64,000 nucleotides of DNA from Diplodia intermedia (taxonomy: Eukaryota; Ascomycota; Dothideomycetes; Botryosphaeriales; Botryosphaeriaceae): NCBI GenBank assembly GCA_021495925.1, contig JAKEKT010000029.1, forward strand, positions 1-64,000. Reading direction: 5' to 3'. Each line of letters begins with the position of its first letter. Positions within the stretch are counted from its first letter, which is position 1. The notes beneath the pieces were generated by a model. The model was not told where the DNA came from, searched no databases, and worked only from the letters and a program-made list of their open reading frames with translations. The position numbers and the translations under genes were made by a program. This document shows positions 22,210 through 33,130 of the stretch, piece by piece.

Positions 22210-24198
22210 ATGTTCCTCACCTTCGTCTCCACACCCAGCACCGCGCCATCGAGCTCCAAGGGGCGGGCGCGCGTCCGGCACGCGTGCGAGAACTGTCGCC
22301 TTTTTCGCGTGCGATGCGACGGCCACCAGCCCTGCGCCCGCTGTCGCGCCCAGAGCCGGCGATGCCTCTATCTCCGCCAGTCTCGGAACACGCCCAGGCA
22401 ACAGCACCCGCCTCCCGCCCTCTCACGATCCGCCGACTCTTCCGCTCCGCCGCCCGCGTCTCCCGCCCCGGCTCCCGCCCCCGCCCCCGACGCCGTGGAT
22501 GCATTGGGCCCCGAGTTCGCTGTCAAAATCAACCACTACTTCTCTTCCATTGCCACCGTCGTGCCCGAACAGGTGCTCGACAGCCCGCCACCGCCGCAGT
22601 ACAGCGCCATCGCCTCGACGCTGCAGTGCGCCGACCAGCCTGCGCTGCACCTGACCGGGCCCCAGCGCTCTGCCCTGCTCCGCCTCTACGTGCGCCGCCT
22701 GCACCAAGCCGCCCCCGTCGTCGACCTCGCCCAGCTCCGCGGCCGTTGCCACGACGAGAGCCCGCTGCCGTTGCTGTGCGCCGTTTTTGGGCTGTCGATC
22801 CAGCATGCGGCCTGCTCCGGTCTCGCCACGCGCATGCTGGACCTGGCCATGCCCGCCACCACGGCCTGTCGCGACGCCTCGCTGGCTGGCTACGAGCTGA
22901 TGGCGCGGTGCAGGCGCGGGTTGGCCGTCGCCTCGCTCGAGCCGTCCTTCACCGACGTGCAGTGCCACGTTCTCATCGCCCTCTACCTGGTCAACGCCGG
23001 CCAGCTGCAGGCCGCCTACAACCTGCTCGGTTCTGCCGTGCGCGCTGCATACTGCCTCGACCTGCACGCCGACGAGCTGGGCCGCCGGCTGTGGTGGTGT
23101 CTTGTGCAGCTGGACCTGAGATGCTCGAGCCTGCTGGCCCGTCCCCCCGCCTTCCGCCGCTCCGACATGGCGTGTCCCTTCCCGGCCGACTCTCGCCGCG
23201 AGTGGAGCCTGCACGTCCACTCCGTCAAGCTCACTGCCGCCGTGCTTTCCGCGAGCAGCCCCGGTGCCCACTGGAGCTTCGATGAAGCACACGCCCGAGG
23301 CCTTGCCGATCAACTGGGGCCTGTTCTCGAGTGGGAGGCCGCTGTGTGTCAGACAACGATCTTCTCTGACCTCGAGCTGGACCCAGGCCAGACGATGGCG
23401 GCATTCGAGCAGCAGCAGGATCTCGTCTCTCCCGGCGGCCAGGACGAACGCTCCATGCAGCGCGTCCTGTTGAAGATCCACTACCACGACAGCCTGATGG
23501 CTCTCCTCCGCTCCTTCATCCGCTTCCCCTTCAAGTCCATCAGCCCGGTGCGGAGTCCCGGCGTCGACCGGCACGCCACCGCCGCCGTCGCCCACGCACT
23601 CGCCCTCACCGCCACCGTCCTGGACGGCTTCCGGCGCGGCGACCTGCTCTACGGGTGGTGCGGCGTCTACCAGTCTCTCTGGAACGCGCTGCTGACCATG
23701 GCCGGCTTCGTGCTTTCGTACCCCCTCTGCCGCTACTCGTGCACGGCGCGCCGGCTGTTGCCCGAGACCATTGCCGTCTTCGACATGGTCTCGCCGCGGA
23801 TCTCCACCCCCGCGCGCTTCGCGGCCTTGGGCAGGGACTTGCTCGGCCGCGTCGAACGGCTGGTGGCGTTCGTCGAGGAGAAGCAGAGAGAGAAGGAGGA
23901 GGCTTCGAGCTCGTCGGTTGCGATGACGGTGACGATGCCTTCGTCGACGTCGGGGGAGAGCGTGTCGGACGCGCTTGGAGATGTCGAGGGGCAGGCCATC
24001 ATTGCGGCGCCTGCAGACCCCGATCAGCAAGCCTTCCTCGACTGCCATCATGATCAGGAGGACATGTGGAGCTGGATGGACATTGTCGACCCTTCAAATT
24101 GGCCCGACTATCGAGACGGTGTTGACCAACTGTTCACGGACATAATTGACTTGGATTTACTGATGGACGAACCGTGGCGGGGAATGCAACAACAATAA
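22210..24198 (+). CDS. Zn(II)2Cys6 transcription factor, 662 aa
   Basis: Single-exon fungal transcription factor. The binuclear zinc cluster is C26-x2-C29-x6-C36-x5-C42-x2-C45-x6-C52, preceded and followed by basic residues, so it should bind CGG-type half sites. A Pro/Ala-rich linker follows. The middle-homology (Fungal_trans) region covers about residues 140-400 and contains GRRLWWCLVQLDLRCSSLLARPP-type sequence (the family's RRLWW...D...S...GRP motif). The C-terminus is acidic. It ends 94 bp from the stop of the convergent PDR transporter gene, so it may regulate that gene, though the sequence does not prove it. Start chosen because it is the first ATG before the zinc cluster. Confidence 0.9.
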   Translation: MFLTFVSTPSTAPSSSKGRARVRHACENCRLFRVRCDGHQPCARCRAQSRRCLYLRQSRNTPRQQHPPPALSRSADSSAPPPASPAPAPAPAPDAVDALGPEFAVKINHYFSSIATVVPEQVLDSPPPPQYSAIASTLQCADQPALHLTGPQRSALLRLYVRRLHQAAPVVDLAQLRGRCHDESPLPLLCAVFGLSIQHAACSGLATRMLDLAMPATTACRDASLAGYELMARCRRGLAVASLEPSFTDVQCHVLIALYLVNAGQLQAAYNLLGSAVRAAYCLDLHADELGRRLWWCLVQLDLRCSSLLARPPAFRRSDMACPFPADSRREWSLHVHSVKLTAAVLSASSPGAHWSFDEAHARGLADQLGPVLEWEAAVCQTTIFSDLELDPGQTMAAFEQQQDLVSPGGQDERSMQRVLLKIHYHDSLMALLRSFIRFPFKSISPVRSPGVDRHATAAVAHALALTATVLDGFRRGDLLYGWCGVYQSLWNALLTMAGFVLSYPLCRYSCTARRLLPETIAVFDMVSPRISTPARFAALGRDLLGRVERLVAFVEEKQREKEEASSSSVAMTVTMPSSTSGESVSDALGDVEGQAIIAAPADPDQQAFLDCHHDQEDMWSWMDIVDPSNWPDYRDGVDQLFTDIIDLDLLMDEPWRGMQQQ

Positions 24199-24292
24199 CT
24201 ATTCTCTCTTATTCTTGGGTTATTGGAAACATAGAAAAGCGCAAGAAGAAAGATTTCAATTCTATTATCAGAACGCAACCACGCCTTTTCTT

Positions 24293-27200
24293 TTAGGCCT
24301 TCCTCTTGCGGATGAAGAATAGCCAGGTCACGGCAAAGACGACGGTAAAATTGAATAGGATGAAGCCGATGAAGATGCCGACATTGTTTGCACGCTGCGA
24401 ATATTCGAAATCGTACTGCCGAATCTAGAGCGAAGGTTTAGTCAACAGCGAAACTGGGAAGGAGGCTGCACGTACGTATTGATCGCCATCCAGGAACGGG
24501 CAGTATTCGCAAAGCCCCGTTGCCGAAGGATCCAGGAGGTAGCCGGTGGAGTTGTCGGCGGCGAAGTAGTCGGCGGCGTACTGGCGGCAAGTGGTGGCAT
24601 GGCCAGGCGGAGTGAAGAAGGTGCTCCTCTCGGCGGGGGTGCAGGCGACGGGCTGGGCGTGCACGTTATTGGCGGCCATGGCCTCGACGAAGTAGAAGAG
24701 CGGGGAGACGGAGTAGATCCAGCGCCAGCCGCGGGGGGTCAGCGGCGGCGGCGACAGCGGGCCGTTGAAGGTGTTGACGATGAGGAAGACGAAGCCGGTG
24801 GCCATGTGGGCGCCCTGCAGCGTGGGGAAGCTCGCCGCCGTCATCTGGGCGATGCCGGTGACGAACAGCGTGTACAGCTCGTACATGGCGAAGGCGTAGC
24901 CGGGGCGCGGGAAGCCGACGGCGAAGTGCCACAGCAGCCAGTACACGGCGCCGGCGGCCAGGGCCCACGGCAGCTCGACGGCCATGGCCGAGGCGACGAA
25001 GACGAGCCAGTGGTACGTGTTGCTGTCGCGGTCGCGGGCGAGGAACTGGGCGCGCAGGCGCGTGAAGCGCGGCTCGACGGCCAGGGCGATGACGGGCCCG
25101 GTGATGACGCCGACGAAGATGGAGAACATCTTGCTGCGCGTGTCCGTCAGCGAGTCGCCCAGCTGCAGGTACGTCAGGCTGTTGACCAGCCCCATCCACA
25201 CGTTCATCTGCACCTTGCCCAGCACGTAGTCCGGATCGCGCCAGTAGTCCGTGTACGCCCGCCGCGTCACCACCCGCAGCTGCTCCCACCACGATGCTGC
25301 ATACCGCTCCGGCTCGTCGTCGTCGGCGTCGGCGCTGCTGCTGCCGCTCTCGGCCAGCTTCTGCAGCAGCTTCTCGTGCTCCGGCGACGCCCGCCACTCC
25401 CCGAACCAGTCGACATCCGGATTCACCGACTCAGCCAGGAAGTAGTCCGCCGGGTTCTCCCACCGCCGGCACCTTCTCGTGTGGCGGGCGAAGTACTCCA
25501 GCACCTCGGCGCAGTCCTCACCCAGGGGTCCCGCGTAAGCCGTCCGCCCGCCGGGCACGAGCAACAGCAAGTCGTCGAAAGCGCGCATCAGGCGGGCGGC
25601 GGGCTGGTGGATGGTGCACAGCACGGTCAGGCCGGCGTCGGCCAGCTTGCGCAGCAGCCGGACGACCGACAAGGCCGAGTCGCCGTCCAGCCCGCTCGTC
25701 GGCTCGTCGAGGAAGACGAGCATGTCCGGGCGCGCCGCCAGCTCCACCCCGATGCTCACCCGCTTGCGCCGCTCCAGGCTCAGCCCCGCCCCGGGCTCGC
25801 CGATCAGCGCGTCGCCGATGTCCGCCATCTCGAGCAGCTGCAGCACCGCCTCGACGTAGGCATCCTTGGCGGCGTGTGGCAGCGACGCGGGCTGGCGCAG
25901 GTAGGCGACCAGCCGGAGGGCTTCGCGCACCGTGCTGGACGAGAGGTGCACGTCCTGTTGGTGCACGAAGCCGGTGCGGCGTTTGAAGGAGCGCGGCACC
26001 GGCGCCCCGTCGACGAACATGTTGCCGGTGAGGACGCCGATGCTTGCGCGTTGGGAGATGGCGTTGAGCAGCGTCGTCTGTCAAGTGTCAGTGGCAGAAT
26101 GAGCACAGAAGAGAAGAAATGCGGACCTTGCCTGCGCCAGACATGCCCATGAGGGCCGTCATGGAACCGGGCGCGAGGTAGCCTGGGTTCAATGTCAGCA
26201 CACACCGTCGTTGCGTGCAAGTTACTGGTACTGACCGGACACGTTGTCCAGCAGCCGCTTCGCCCCGTCCGCCGTCTTGACGTCGATGCACAGGTCCTTC
26301 CAGGCGAAGATGCGCTCCGTCTTGACAATCTCCGACGGCCACAATGCTTTGGGCGACTCTTTCTCGGCGTCTTCAAACTGCTCCACCTTCCCGCTGAAGA
26401 AGACGGTGGCGAGCTTCCCTGCCGGCATTTTGAACCGCTCCATTCCGATCCTGCGTCGTCACGTCAGCCTTCGTATGGAGGGATGGAGATTAACCCACAT
26501 GACGGTGGCAGAGAAAGCCAAAAAGAAGGCCAGCATGATGCCGACGTTGCGCCAGAGATGTGGGGCGTGGAAGTCGTAGAAGGCGGCCAGGTAGGACTCG
26601 CCTCGCAGGGAGTCGGCGCCTGGCTCGAAGCCCTGGATAGCGCAGGTCTGGTACCGGCTGTCGTTGTAGCTCGCGCCAACCGGGACCGTGTCCGGCTCGC
26701 TGCAGCGGTACTGGGCCCCGGCAATCTCGTTGACCATGAGGCCTTCGAAGCCGTAGTACATTGGCTGTTGTCGGGTCAGTGTGCTGGTGCCAGGTGGAGA
26801 GAGAGACGGGGAACACTTGCGTTCAGATACCTGATCCACCCCAACCACCCCTTCATGCCCGGCGGGGTGATGTAGAAGCCGGTGTAGATGATCAACACGC
26901 TCATCAGCATGCCGACGGGCAGGATGGCGCGAGTCGGCGAGACGGTGAAGACGGCGATGGTGCGGAACATGACGCCGAGGGCCATGACGGCGCAGTATAG
27001 GACAAGGAACCAGGCGAAAAACGAGCCCGCATCGCGCTGGAAGCCGGCCAGGAGGTATATTGGCAGGTTGTACAGGACGATGGCTGCCTTCCACGGCATG
27101 TCGGCCAGGATCTGGCCCAGGGCGTAGGCGGCGGGCCGGTACAGCATCATGGCCGCGTGCCGCAGCAGGATGGGCCGCTGCGCAAACGTGTTGCCAAACT

Positions 27201-28801
27201 CGGCCGACGCCTGCAGCACCATGACCAGCACGTTGAAGAACAGGGCGGCCGCGCGCGTGTACAGGCCGCGGGTCGCCGGCTGCTGGTCCCAGTACAGCGT
27301 GCCCAGCATCAGCGCCTGCGCCACCAGCCCCGCCGCCTCGGCCACCCACGGCCCACGGTCCGTCAGCTGCACGCGGTGCTGCCGCAGCATGCACTCGTAC
27401 ACCTGCCGCCAGAACGGCAGCGAGTAGCCCACGCTCCCGCTCCGCCGCGGCGCGTCCGGCGCGGCCGCCGTCTCGTCCATCAGCGCCGCACAGTGCCTGC
27501 TCCGCCGGAACGCGGCCTCGAACTCGTCGGGCGTCACGGGCGGCGGCGGCCCCGTGTGGTCGTGGCGCACGGCCCGGCTGCGGCGGTCGCCGGACATGGT
27601 GGTGAGGAAGTCGGTCAGGCTCATCCGCGCGTCGCAGTGGAAGCCGAGCTCCTCTTCGAAGTACCGCCTCGCCTCGCCCAGCGGGCCGAAGTAGGCCTGC
27701 CGCCCCGCGTTGATGACGAGCACTTTGTCGAAGAGCTGCGCCATGGCGTCGCTGGCTTGGTAGACGCTGGCCATGGTGGCGGCGCGGCGTCGGGTCGTGT
27801 AGCTGCGCAGCGTGTGCACGAGCTTGAGCGCTGTGCTCGCGTCGAGGCCGCGCGTGGGGTTGTCGAGGCAGAGGACGCTGTCGAGAGAGTGAGAAGAAGC
27901 CCGGTGTCTGCACTCCCTCAACTCACCCCGATCTTGTGCTGATTGCTTCCGCTACCGTCACTCGGTGCCGTTGGCCCCCGCTGACTCCGCGCTTGTAGTC
28001 GTCGCCGACTCTGGTGTTACGCACGTGCGAGAGACCGAAGAGGTCCAGCAGGCTGTGCAATGTCCCCTCGACGGCCTGCCCCCGGTTTTGCGTCGTCTGT
28101 GATGTTCGCGCGTTCACCGAGAATCTACACGCATTCGGTCAGTTTCTTCATCTTGTGTCCAGGGGCGAGAGAATTGCTCACCTGAGAGTCGTATCCACGG
28201 AGAGTGTTGGAAAGTGGACGTCACCCTCGCCTGGTGGTGGGCCTGTCAGCAATACTTCCTCTTCACTGTTTCGTCACTCACTGGAAAAGGCGAATTCGCC
28301 AGGGAAGTCCTTCTTCATTCTGACCGCGTCGTCACCGCCGACCAGAACCTCGCCATCGACGGCATAATACTCCTGCCGCATGTTCGCCAACGTCTTCAGG
28401 AACGTTGTGCATCCACTCCCAGGCTTTCCCAGCACGAGCAACATCTCCCCACCGCGCACAGTGCCCCCGAACTTGTGGAGGAGCTTGCGCGTTGGAGCGG
28501 GCGCCATAGACAACCATTTGGCCGGGTTGAGGGCCTGCAAATAGCCGCCGATGGCATTTGGTACCGTGGGCGTCGTTTGTGCCTGTTCCCGTAGTTAGTC
28601 AAAAGCACTGTTGGGCTCCGCATTGGACCTTACCCCGAGACCTGCGCCGGTGACGTCGAGGTCGCGGAAACGGACGTCAAACCCTCCTTGGGCGTGCGGC
28701 GGCGGCGTTCCTTGGAGGAAGAATGCCACCTGCTCGTCGATCTGTTTCTGTGTATCGTTGCTGCTTTTTTCATCTTCGTTGTTGATCGTCTCCGGTGCCA
28801 T
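24293..28801 (-). CDS. PDR-type (ABCG) multidrug ABC transporter, 1351 aa, ten exons
   Basis: CDS complement(join(24293..24424, 24476..26077, 26127..26182, 26236..26450, 26499..26764, 26821..27877, 27927..28124, 28182..28242, 28282..28582, 28634..28801)). Full PDR layout NBD-TMD-NBD-TMD in the plasma membrane, expected to export drugs or metabolites with ATP. NBD1: Walker A GKPGSGCTT (108-116, with the PDR-typical Cys for Lys), signature VSGGQRHRV (from 224), Walker B LCLDN. NBD2: Walker A GMSGAGKTT (768-776), signature-like LSLERRKRVSIG, Walker B LVFLDEPTSG. TMDs have the expected YGFEGLMVNE and final hydrophobic helix ending FFIRKRKA. The intron at 26765-26820 begins GCAAGT, a GC-AG intron that restores the RYLN-PMYYGF reading. 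The intron at 28243-28281 is only 39 bp. At 1351 aa it is shorter than the usual 1450-1500, mainly before NBD1. No stop or frameshift was found, so it is probably functional. Confidence 0.9.
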
Positions 28802-29304
28802 GTTTCGTCACTCTCTTTTGTCTTCTCGAGACGATTTTGAGCATGCGATTGGAGGCATTCCGGGATATTTAATGGCCCATTAGGAGCTGACAAACCGCCC
28901 TCCCTCTGATCGTAGAAGTATGATGCTACCTGTTCAGGCGCTGATGCAGGCATTGTTTGGCCGAAGGTGCTTTGACCCGATTGCCAAAAGGGGAATTGCC
29001 GAAAGGAGATGTCCCCTTTCGGAAGTACCTTACTCCTTCCGGCGCGGGCACAAAACGGCTGCGTTAGGGCCATTCCACGCGAAAACAAAATCAGTGCGCA
29101 TATGATACTGATGAGGGAGCATGCAAATCTACTTTCTTCATCCATGTGGGAGCTGGTGGCACGAACAGAAGCCTCACGCGTTGGGAAAGTCATGGCCTCA
29201 ACCGGCACTCCACAGGCAGCGATTCACCGCCTTTGCACTCAGCTGCAGCCTCTCCATCCATTTAGCTTTAAGAGTGGCTAACTAATTTAATCCAGACTCC
29301 AACC
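28802..29304. other. Intergenic, divergent promoter region
   Basis: This lies between the PDR transporter start (minus) and a small plus-strand ORF. No gene, clear TATA box or repeat is visible. It presumably contains the PDR promoter. Confidence 0.5.
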
Positions 29305-29547
29305 ATGAAGCTCATCGCTCGCATCATGTTTGTCACGGCTGCCTTCCCCAAAGCCTTTTCTGTCGCCGTCTCCGACGTGGCGGCTGAACATGGCAGTCTC
29401 GGCGTCATGTCGCTTGACAACATTCCCAAAGGCTTTGATGCCGCCAACGTCCGCAGATCGTCTTTGGCGTTCATGGACGACTCCAACAGCACTTCGGTTG
29501 GAAGCACTGGTACTCCCAATCTTCAGGAGAGAGATTTTGCGTTATGA
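29305..29547 (+). CDS. Possible small secreted protein, 80 aa
   Basis: A single 80-codon frame with a good start context (ACC-ATG-A) and a hydrophobic N-terminus (IARIMFVTAAFPKAFSVAVS) that could be a signal peptide. NVRR near residue 50 could be a Kex2-type cleavage site. I recognise no family. It has no cysteines in the predicted mature part, and it could be a chance ORF or the first exon of a longer gene. Confidence 0.3.
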   Translation: MKLIARIMFVTAAFPKAFSVAVSDVAAEHGSLGVMSLDNIPKGFDAANVRRSSLAFMDDSNSTSVGSTGTPNLQERDFAL

Positions 29548-29592
29548 TTGTGGTGAAAATTGAAACCTTCATCTACCTGTGTGGTAAAACCT

Positions 29593-30303
29593 CTACTCGA
29601 GCTCCCGAATATAGCTATCACCTCTCAGTTCAGCGGCCCTCTTAGCATCTCCTTGACCGCTATGTGTAGCAGACGAGCTCGACTGGCTGGCCTGGGTTCT
29701 CTTCTCAGCTTCGAGTGCTCGGATTTTTCTCCTCTGTAGAACAGAAATCCCGATGACCCCCAACAAGGCCAGGCCCAGAAGGCCGACCCCAACCCCGAGT
29801 CCAATCTGGAAGTGCCGTATATGAGAGTTGCAGGTACCAACGATGGAGGTGGAGGCGACTGGGGTGGCCGATAGGATTGACCGTCCATCGCGACTCAAGT
29901 AGATACCAGAGCGGGACGGACAACACGTATCGTTTGAGCCGTTGCAACAGAAGCTACCATCGTCACACTGCGTGACCATGAGGTACTCGTTTCCAGCATC
30001 TGCAATACGTTAATCATACGAATTGTCAGGCAACCCTGCCTACTTACTGCAAGCTTTGATAAGCGGTGAGCACCCTTCCCCCCAGAATTTATCTGTGCAC
30101 GAGTCCACGTAGAGCTGTGGTGAGGTGATGGTGGCCGATACGCAAAGGCCCTGAGGAGTGCATGTGTCATTCTGGTATGAATCGTTTGCAAGCCGATTTG
30201 TCCAGCAACACATTTGGGTGTTGAGAAGGGGTGGGCAAGGCTGGGCCTGAACGCTAGGATCTTTATCTCCATTTGGTTTGTAGCAGGTTGGGGCGGAAGA
30301 CAT
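29593..30303 (-). CDS. Cysteine-rich single-pass membrane protein, 220 aa
   Basis: CDS complement(join(29593..29999, 30048..30303)). The 48-bp intron has GTAAGT and a GATTAAC-type branch point, and joins KAC to NAGNEYLM. The N-terminal 130 residues hold about 14 Cys, including CCW and FCCNGSNDTCC. A transmembrane helix follows (IGLGVGVGLLGLALLGVIGI), then a basic stop-transfer RRRKIR-like stretch and a short Ser-rich tail. This pattern (MSS-x2-CY-x-NG start, no classical signal peptide, extracellular Cys-rich part) occurs in a common but uncharacterised ascomycete family, and a cell-surface sensor or anchor role is only a guess. It is encoded opposite the small ORF at 29305 and is not overlapped by it. 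Confidence 0.7.
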
Positions 30304-30929
30304 GGTCCAAAAAATGATTGTTTTAAGTAGACTTGGGATCCTGACATGTAGATGCAGTCACCATAGGCAGGTATTGCGTATAGGTTGTCGGGCTATGATT
30401 GTGCAGGAACCAAGATTTTAAAGAATGAGGCCGTGTATCTTCTTATAGACGTGTGCGTCACACGTATTTCTAAGGATGGATCAGCCGATGTGGCGTCTCG
30501 ATTCGGGAGTAGCCAACAGGCGCTTCTACGGCTGGATTTAGAAGCAATATTTCGTACGAAATTCTTCTGCATTATCTGGGAATCTTTCTGCAAATAGAAT
30601 TATCCCGCCTATCATGTTGGAGGATCAAGCTCAGCCAGCCACTATTCAGCTCCTCCTGCAAGCCCGATGCTTACAAACGGGTATACAGATATTAGCCACT
30701 TCCAGAGAAACGTTGAGAGAACTGACCGGGCGTGAATATGGGATCCCGGCGCAGTACTTGGCCGCTTCGGAGAGAAACTATTACGCCTCATGGACAGTGT
30801 TTGTGAGGTGTAAGATGTGAAAGGCTTCGGGTGGGGGCGCATGCAACGTGGCTTGGCATCGTGGCTTGGATCTTCCATTTTCTTTGCCGACATAACCTAG
30901 CTCCCTTCCATAAAGAAGCCAATCATGTT
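30304..30929. other. Intergenic, nothing recognised
   Basis: Short open frames exist on both strands but none has family similarity, a good splice partner or a signal peptide. It separates the Cys-rich membrane protein from the broken HET gene. Confidence 0.5.
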
Positions 30930-32121
30930 CGATAGACTCAGACATGGACAAGGCTGGCTACAAATTGCTGGACGTGGTACGCAAGTAGCTGCAACCACAG
31001 GCGGAGCATCCAGGGCGAGGCGAGGATGCGGAGGAGGACCTCCTCACTGGAGGCGTCCTGGGGAGCAGGCCTCGACGGTCTGGTCGCGGACGACGACGCA
31101 CTCGGCGTCGCGGTGGGCGCGGCCCATGAGCTTGAGGGTCTGCTGCCGGGCGTCTTTCTGCTTGGGCACGCAGAGGGTGTCGAGCCAGAAGCGGCCGGTC
31201 GGGATCATGGCCGGGGCGAAGGCGGCGAGCTTCCACACCTGGCAGGAGGGCAGGGCCGGTCTCGGTGTTGCTGTCCATGCCGTCGACCCAGGCGTGCGAG
31301 ATGGCGATATAGGGAGCGTCGGAGCTGAGCGACACGGCTAACCTTTCGCCCGATGCTGCAGCCTCGTCCTCGGTCGGTAGATGGATTACCGGGATGGAGC
31401 CCCTGGAAGACGCGCCCACGACGTCTTCGAAGGGAGGGTTGATGTACGAACAGTCGCACTTGTCCTCTTCCTTCAGTATCCCCGAGTGTTTGGGGACGTA
31501 CTTCTCCACGTCGACCGACTGGAGCACGCAGGCATATTCGGAGCATTTGTCATGGCTTTCACCCCGGTTTCTCAGTTCTCTTCGGAGTGCATAGCGGAAA
31601 GCTGACACATTGTTACGCTTGATCAGATATCTGATTGTGGAGGGACATCATTCCTCTTCGTCCAGAGAATGGCCCGGATCAAATCTGTCGGCAACGGGTA
31701 CGTAGTTCGGAGATGAGAGGGGATAGAACGCGAGCACGAAGTCCCACGCCAGCGAAGCGTGCAGAGCGTCGTCGAGTTCAGGATTCATAAATTGCATTGC
31801 GTTGGTCAAGGCCTCTCCAATGCAACCAAGGAAGCAGAAAGTAGCCGGGATGAGGTCGTCAACGGCGCCCTTGTACTCAAATCCTCGTGTATGCTTAAGA
31901 TACTGGAGAGTCCGATGGGCATGGCTGAGACTCTTCACTGCTCGTTCTCTGTAAGAGAGCATCGCAGTGGTGTCGTGTGTAGGGAGCCGGCTCTTCCAGG
32001 TCGACAGTAACGCGGGCAATGCGTGCAAGCTGAGCACAGGTCTCCCGTCTCTGGATTGATAGATGAGTTCGCTTTCCGGCACCGGTCGCTCCAGCACAGC
32101 TTCGAAGAGACCAAAGGACAG
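30930..32121 (-). pseudogene. HET-domain (heterokaryon incompatibility-type) gene, N-terminal part, broken
   Basis: HET proteins act in fungal self/non-self recognition and cell death. Read on the minus strand, the frame from about 32121 contains a helical N-terminal region, then CPSTIRYLIKRNN, YVPKHSG, CDCSYINPPF, GSIPVIHL and the HET core YIAISHAWVDGM. In a second frame it has WLDTLCVPKQKD and ECVVVRDQTVEAC, and in a third ILASPWMLRLW. Three lesions are visible: TGA at 31645-31647 before CPST, where the family has Trp; one extra C near 31257-31259; one extra base near 31061. Sequence after RLW no longer looks like HET, so the C-terminal half is missing. The start is uncertain because an in-frame TAG lies just upstream of 32121. 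Confidence 0.8.
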
Positions 32122-32159
32122 CTATGCTTGCATACAACGGAAGGTGTGACCAGTTTCAT

Positions 32160-33130
32160 CGCTGCACCATTTTTTCCCCACCGATCTTAGACAATCTGGA
32201 CGCCTGAACGACGATGGTGCTTACGTCATGCGGTTGACTGGAACTATTGCCGATGTGTGACTGCAGCAAGCTGATCCCAGAAAACGAGGCAAACACTGTG
32301 TCAGCGCGCAGGCTATGAGGCAAACATGGGGGCTGTTTCTATCCTGCAAGATGTAAAATGTGCAACAGCGCTAGTCATAGCACAAGTCCAAAAGAAATCA
32401 GCGTTGTACCCAGTCGTAATGCCGATGTGGGGCGACAAATCCTGAGCCCATCCCGGCGAGGCTGTACTGTTACTAATCGGGGTGGTGGCTGCAGTCAACC
32501 GTGTCTCAACGCTACTTTCCGGACTTTGAGACATTGCTGTTGCACAACACACTGCCCATTTCTTCGATTAAGGCTTTTTGGGGCTTTTCTCATTTCAATC
32601 TGTAGTGACAGCCGCAGACAGTTGAGTCTTCTTGTCCATGGAAGTTCCAAGCAACGCACATCCACAGGATCGGCTGTAGATATCATCAAAGCCTTTTTTG
32701 TCTTCTTAAAGCATTGCACCTGAATGGATGGCGGAGTTTACATGACAATCTTATAATCAACTCCAAGCGCAGCCACAACAAGAGCCGTCTTCTTTGAGGT
32801 GATGCACACAAGTCTCGCAACCGATTAGCGTAACGGTCACCAGGAGAAAAAGCAAGTTTGGAATGGTTCTAGGCGCATTCATTAGATAGATGTCAGAGTC
32901 AAATTCAAGTGCGACTGCCATCTCAATTGAAGCAATGCCGCGATTTCGTAACATGGCCGTTTCGCGTCGTAAGACAGACAGTATCTTCACTTCCAAGTAT
33001 AGCCTCTTTCGCAGCCGACAATCCCTCCGACACTCCAATTTGAGCCATTGAGGAGTTCCACGGATGTCGAACTTGATGCTCAGGCCGCCTGCGAGACAAG
33101 ATAGTTAGCTTCTTAGTATCGAGCTTTGGA
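32160..33130. other. Intergenic, nothing recognised
   Basis: About 1 kb without a supported gene. Frames at 32757-33038 and 32923-33219 (minus) follow the intron-like sequence after the secreted protein's last codons but do not continue its frame, so I treat them as 3' untranslated or chance. Confidence 0.5.

Noticed and set aside
22423..24051. 542-codon open frame antisense to the Zn2Cys6 gene
   Set aside because: GC-rich coding DNA gives long antisense frames; composition is Arg/Gly/Ala-biased with no domain, while the plus strand has a complete zinc-cluster protein.
24479..26152. 557-codon plus-strand frame over the PDR gene
   Set aside because: Antisense shadow of the second nucleotide-binding and membrane domains; no motif and low-complexity composition.
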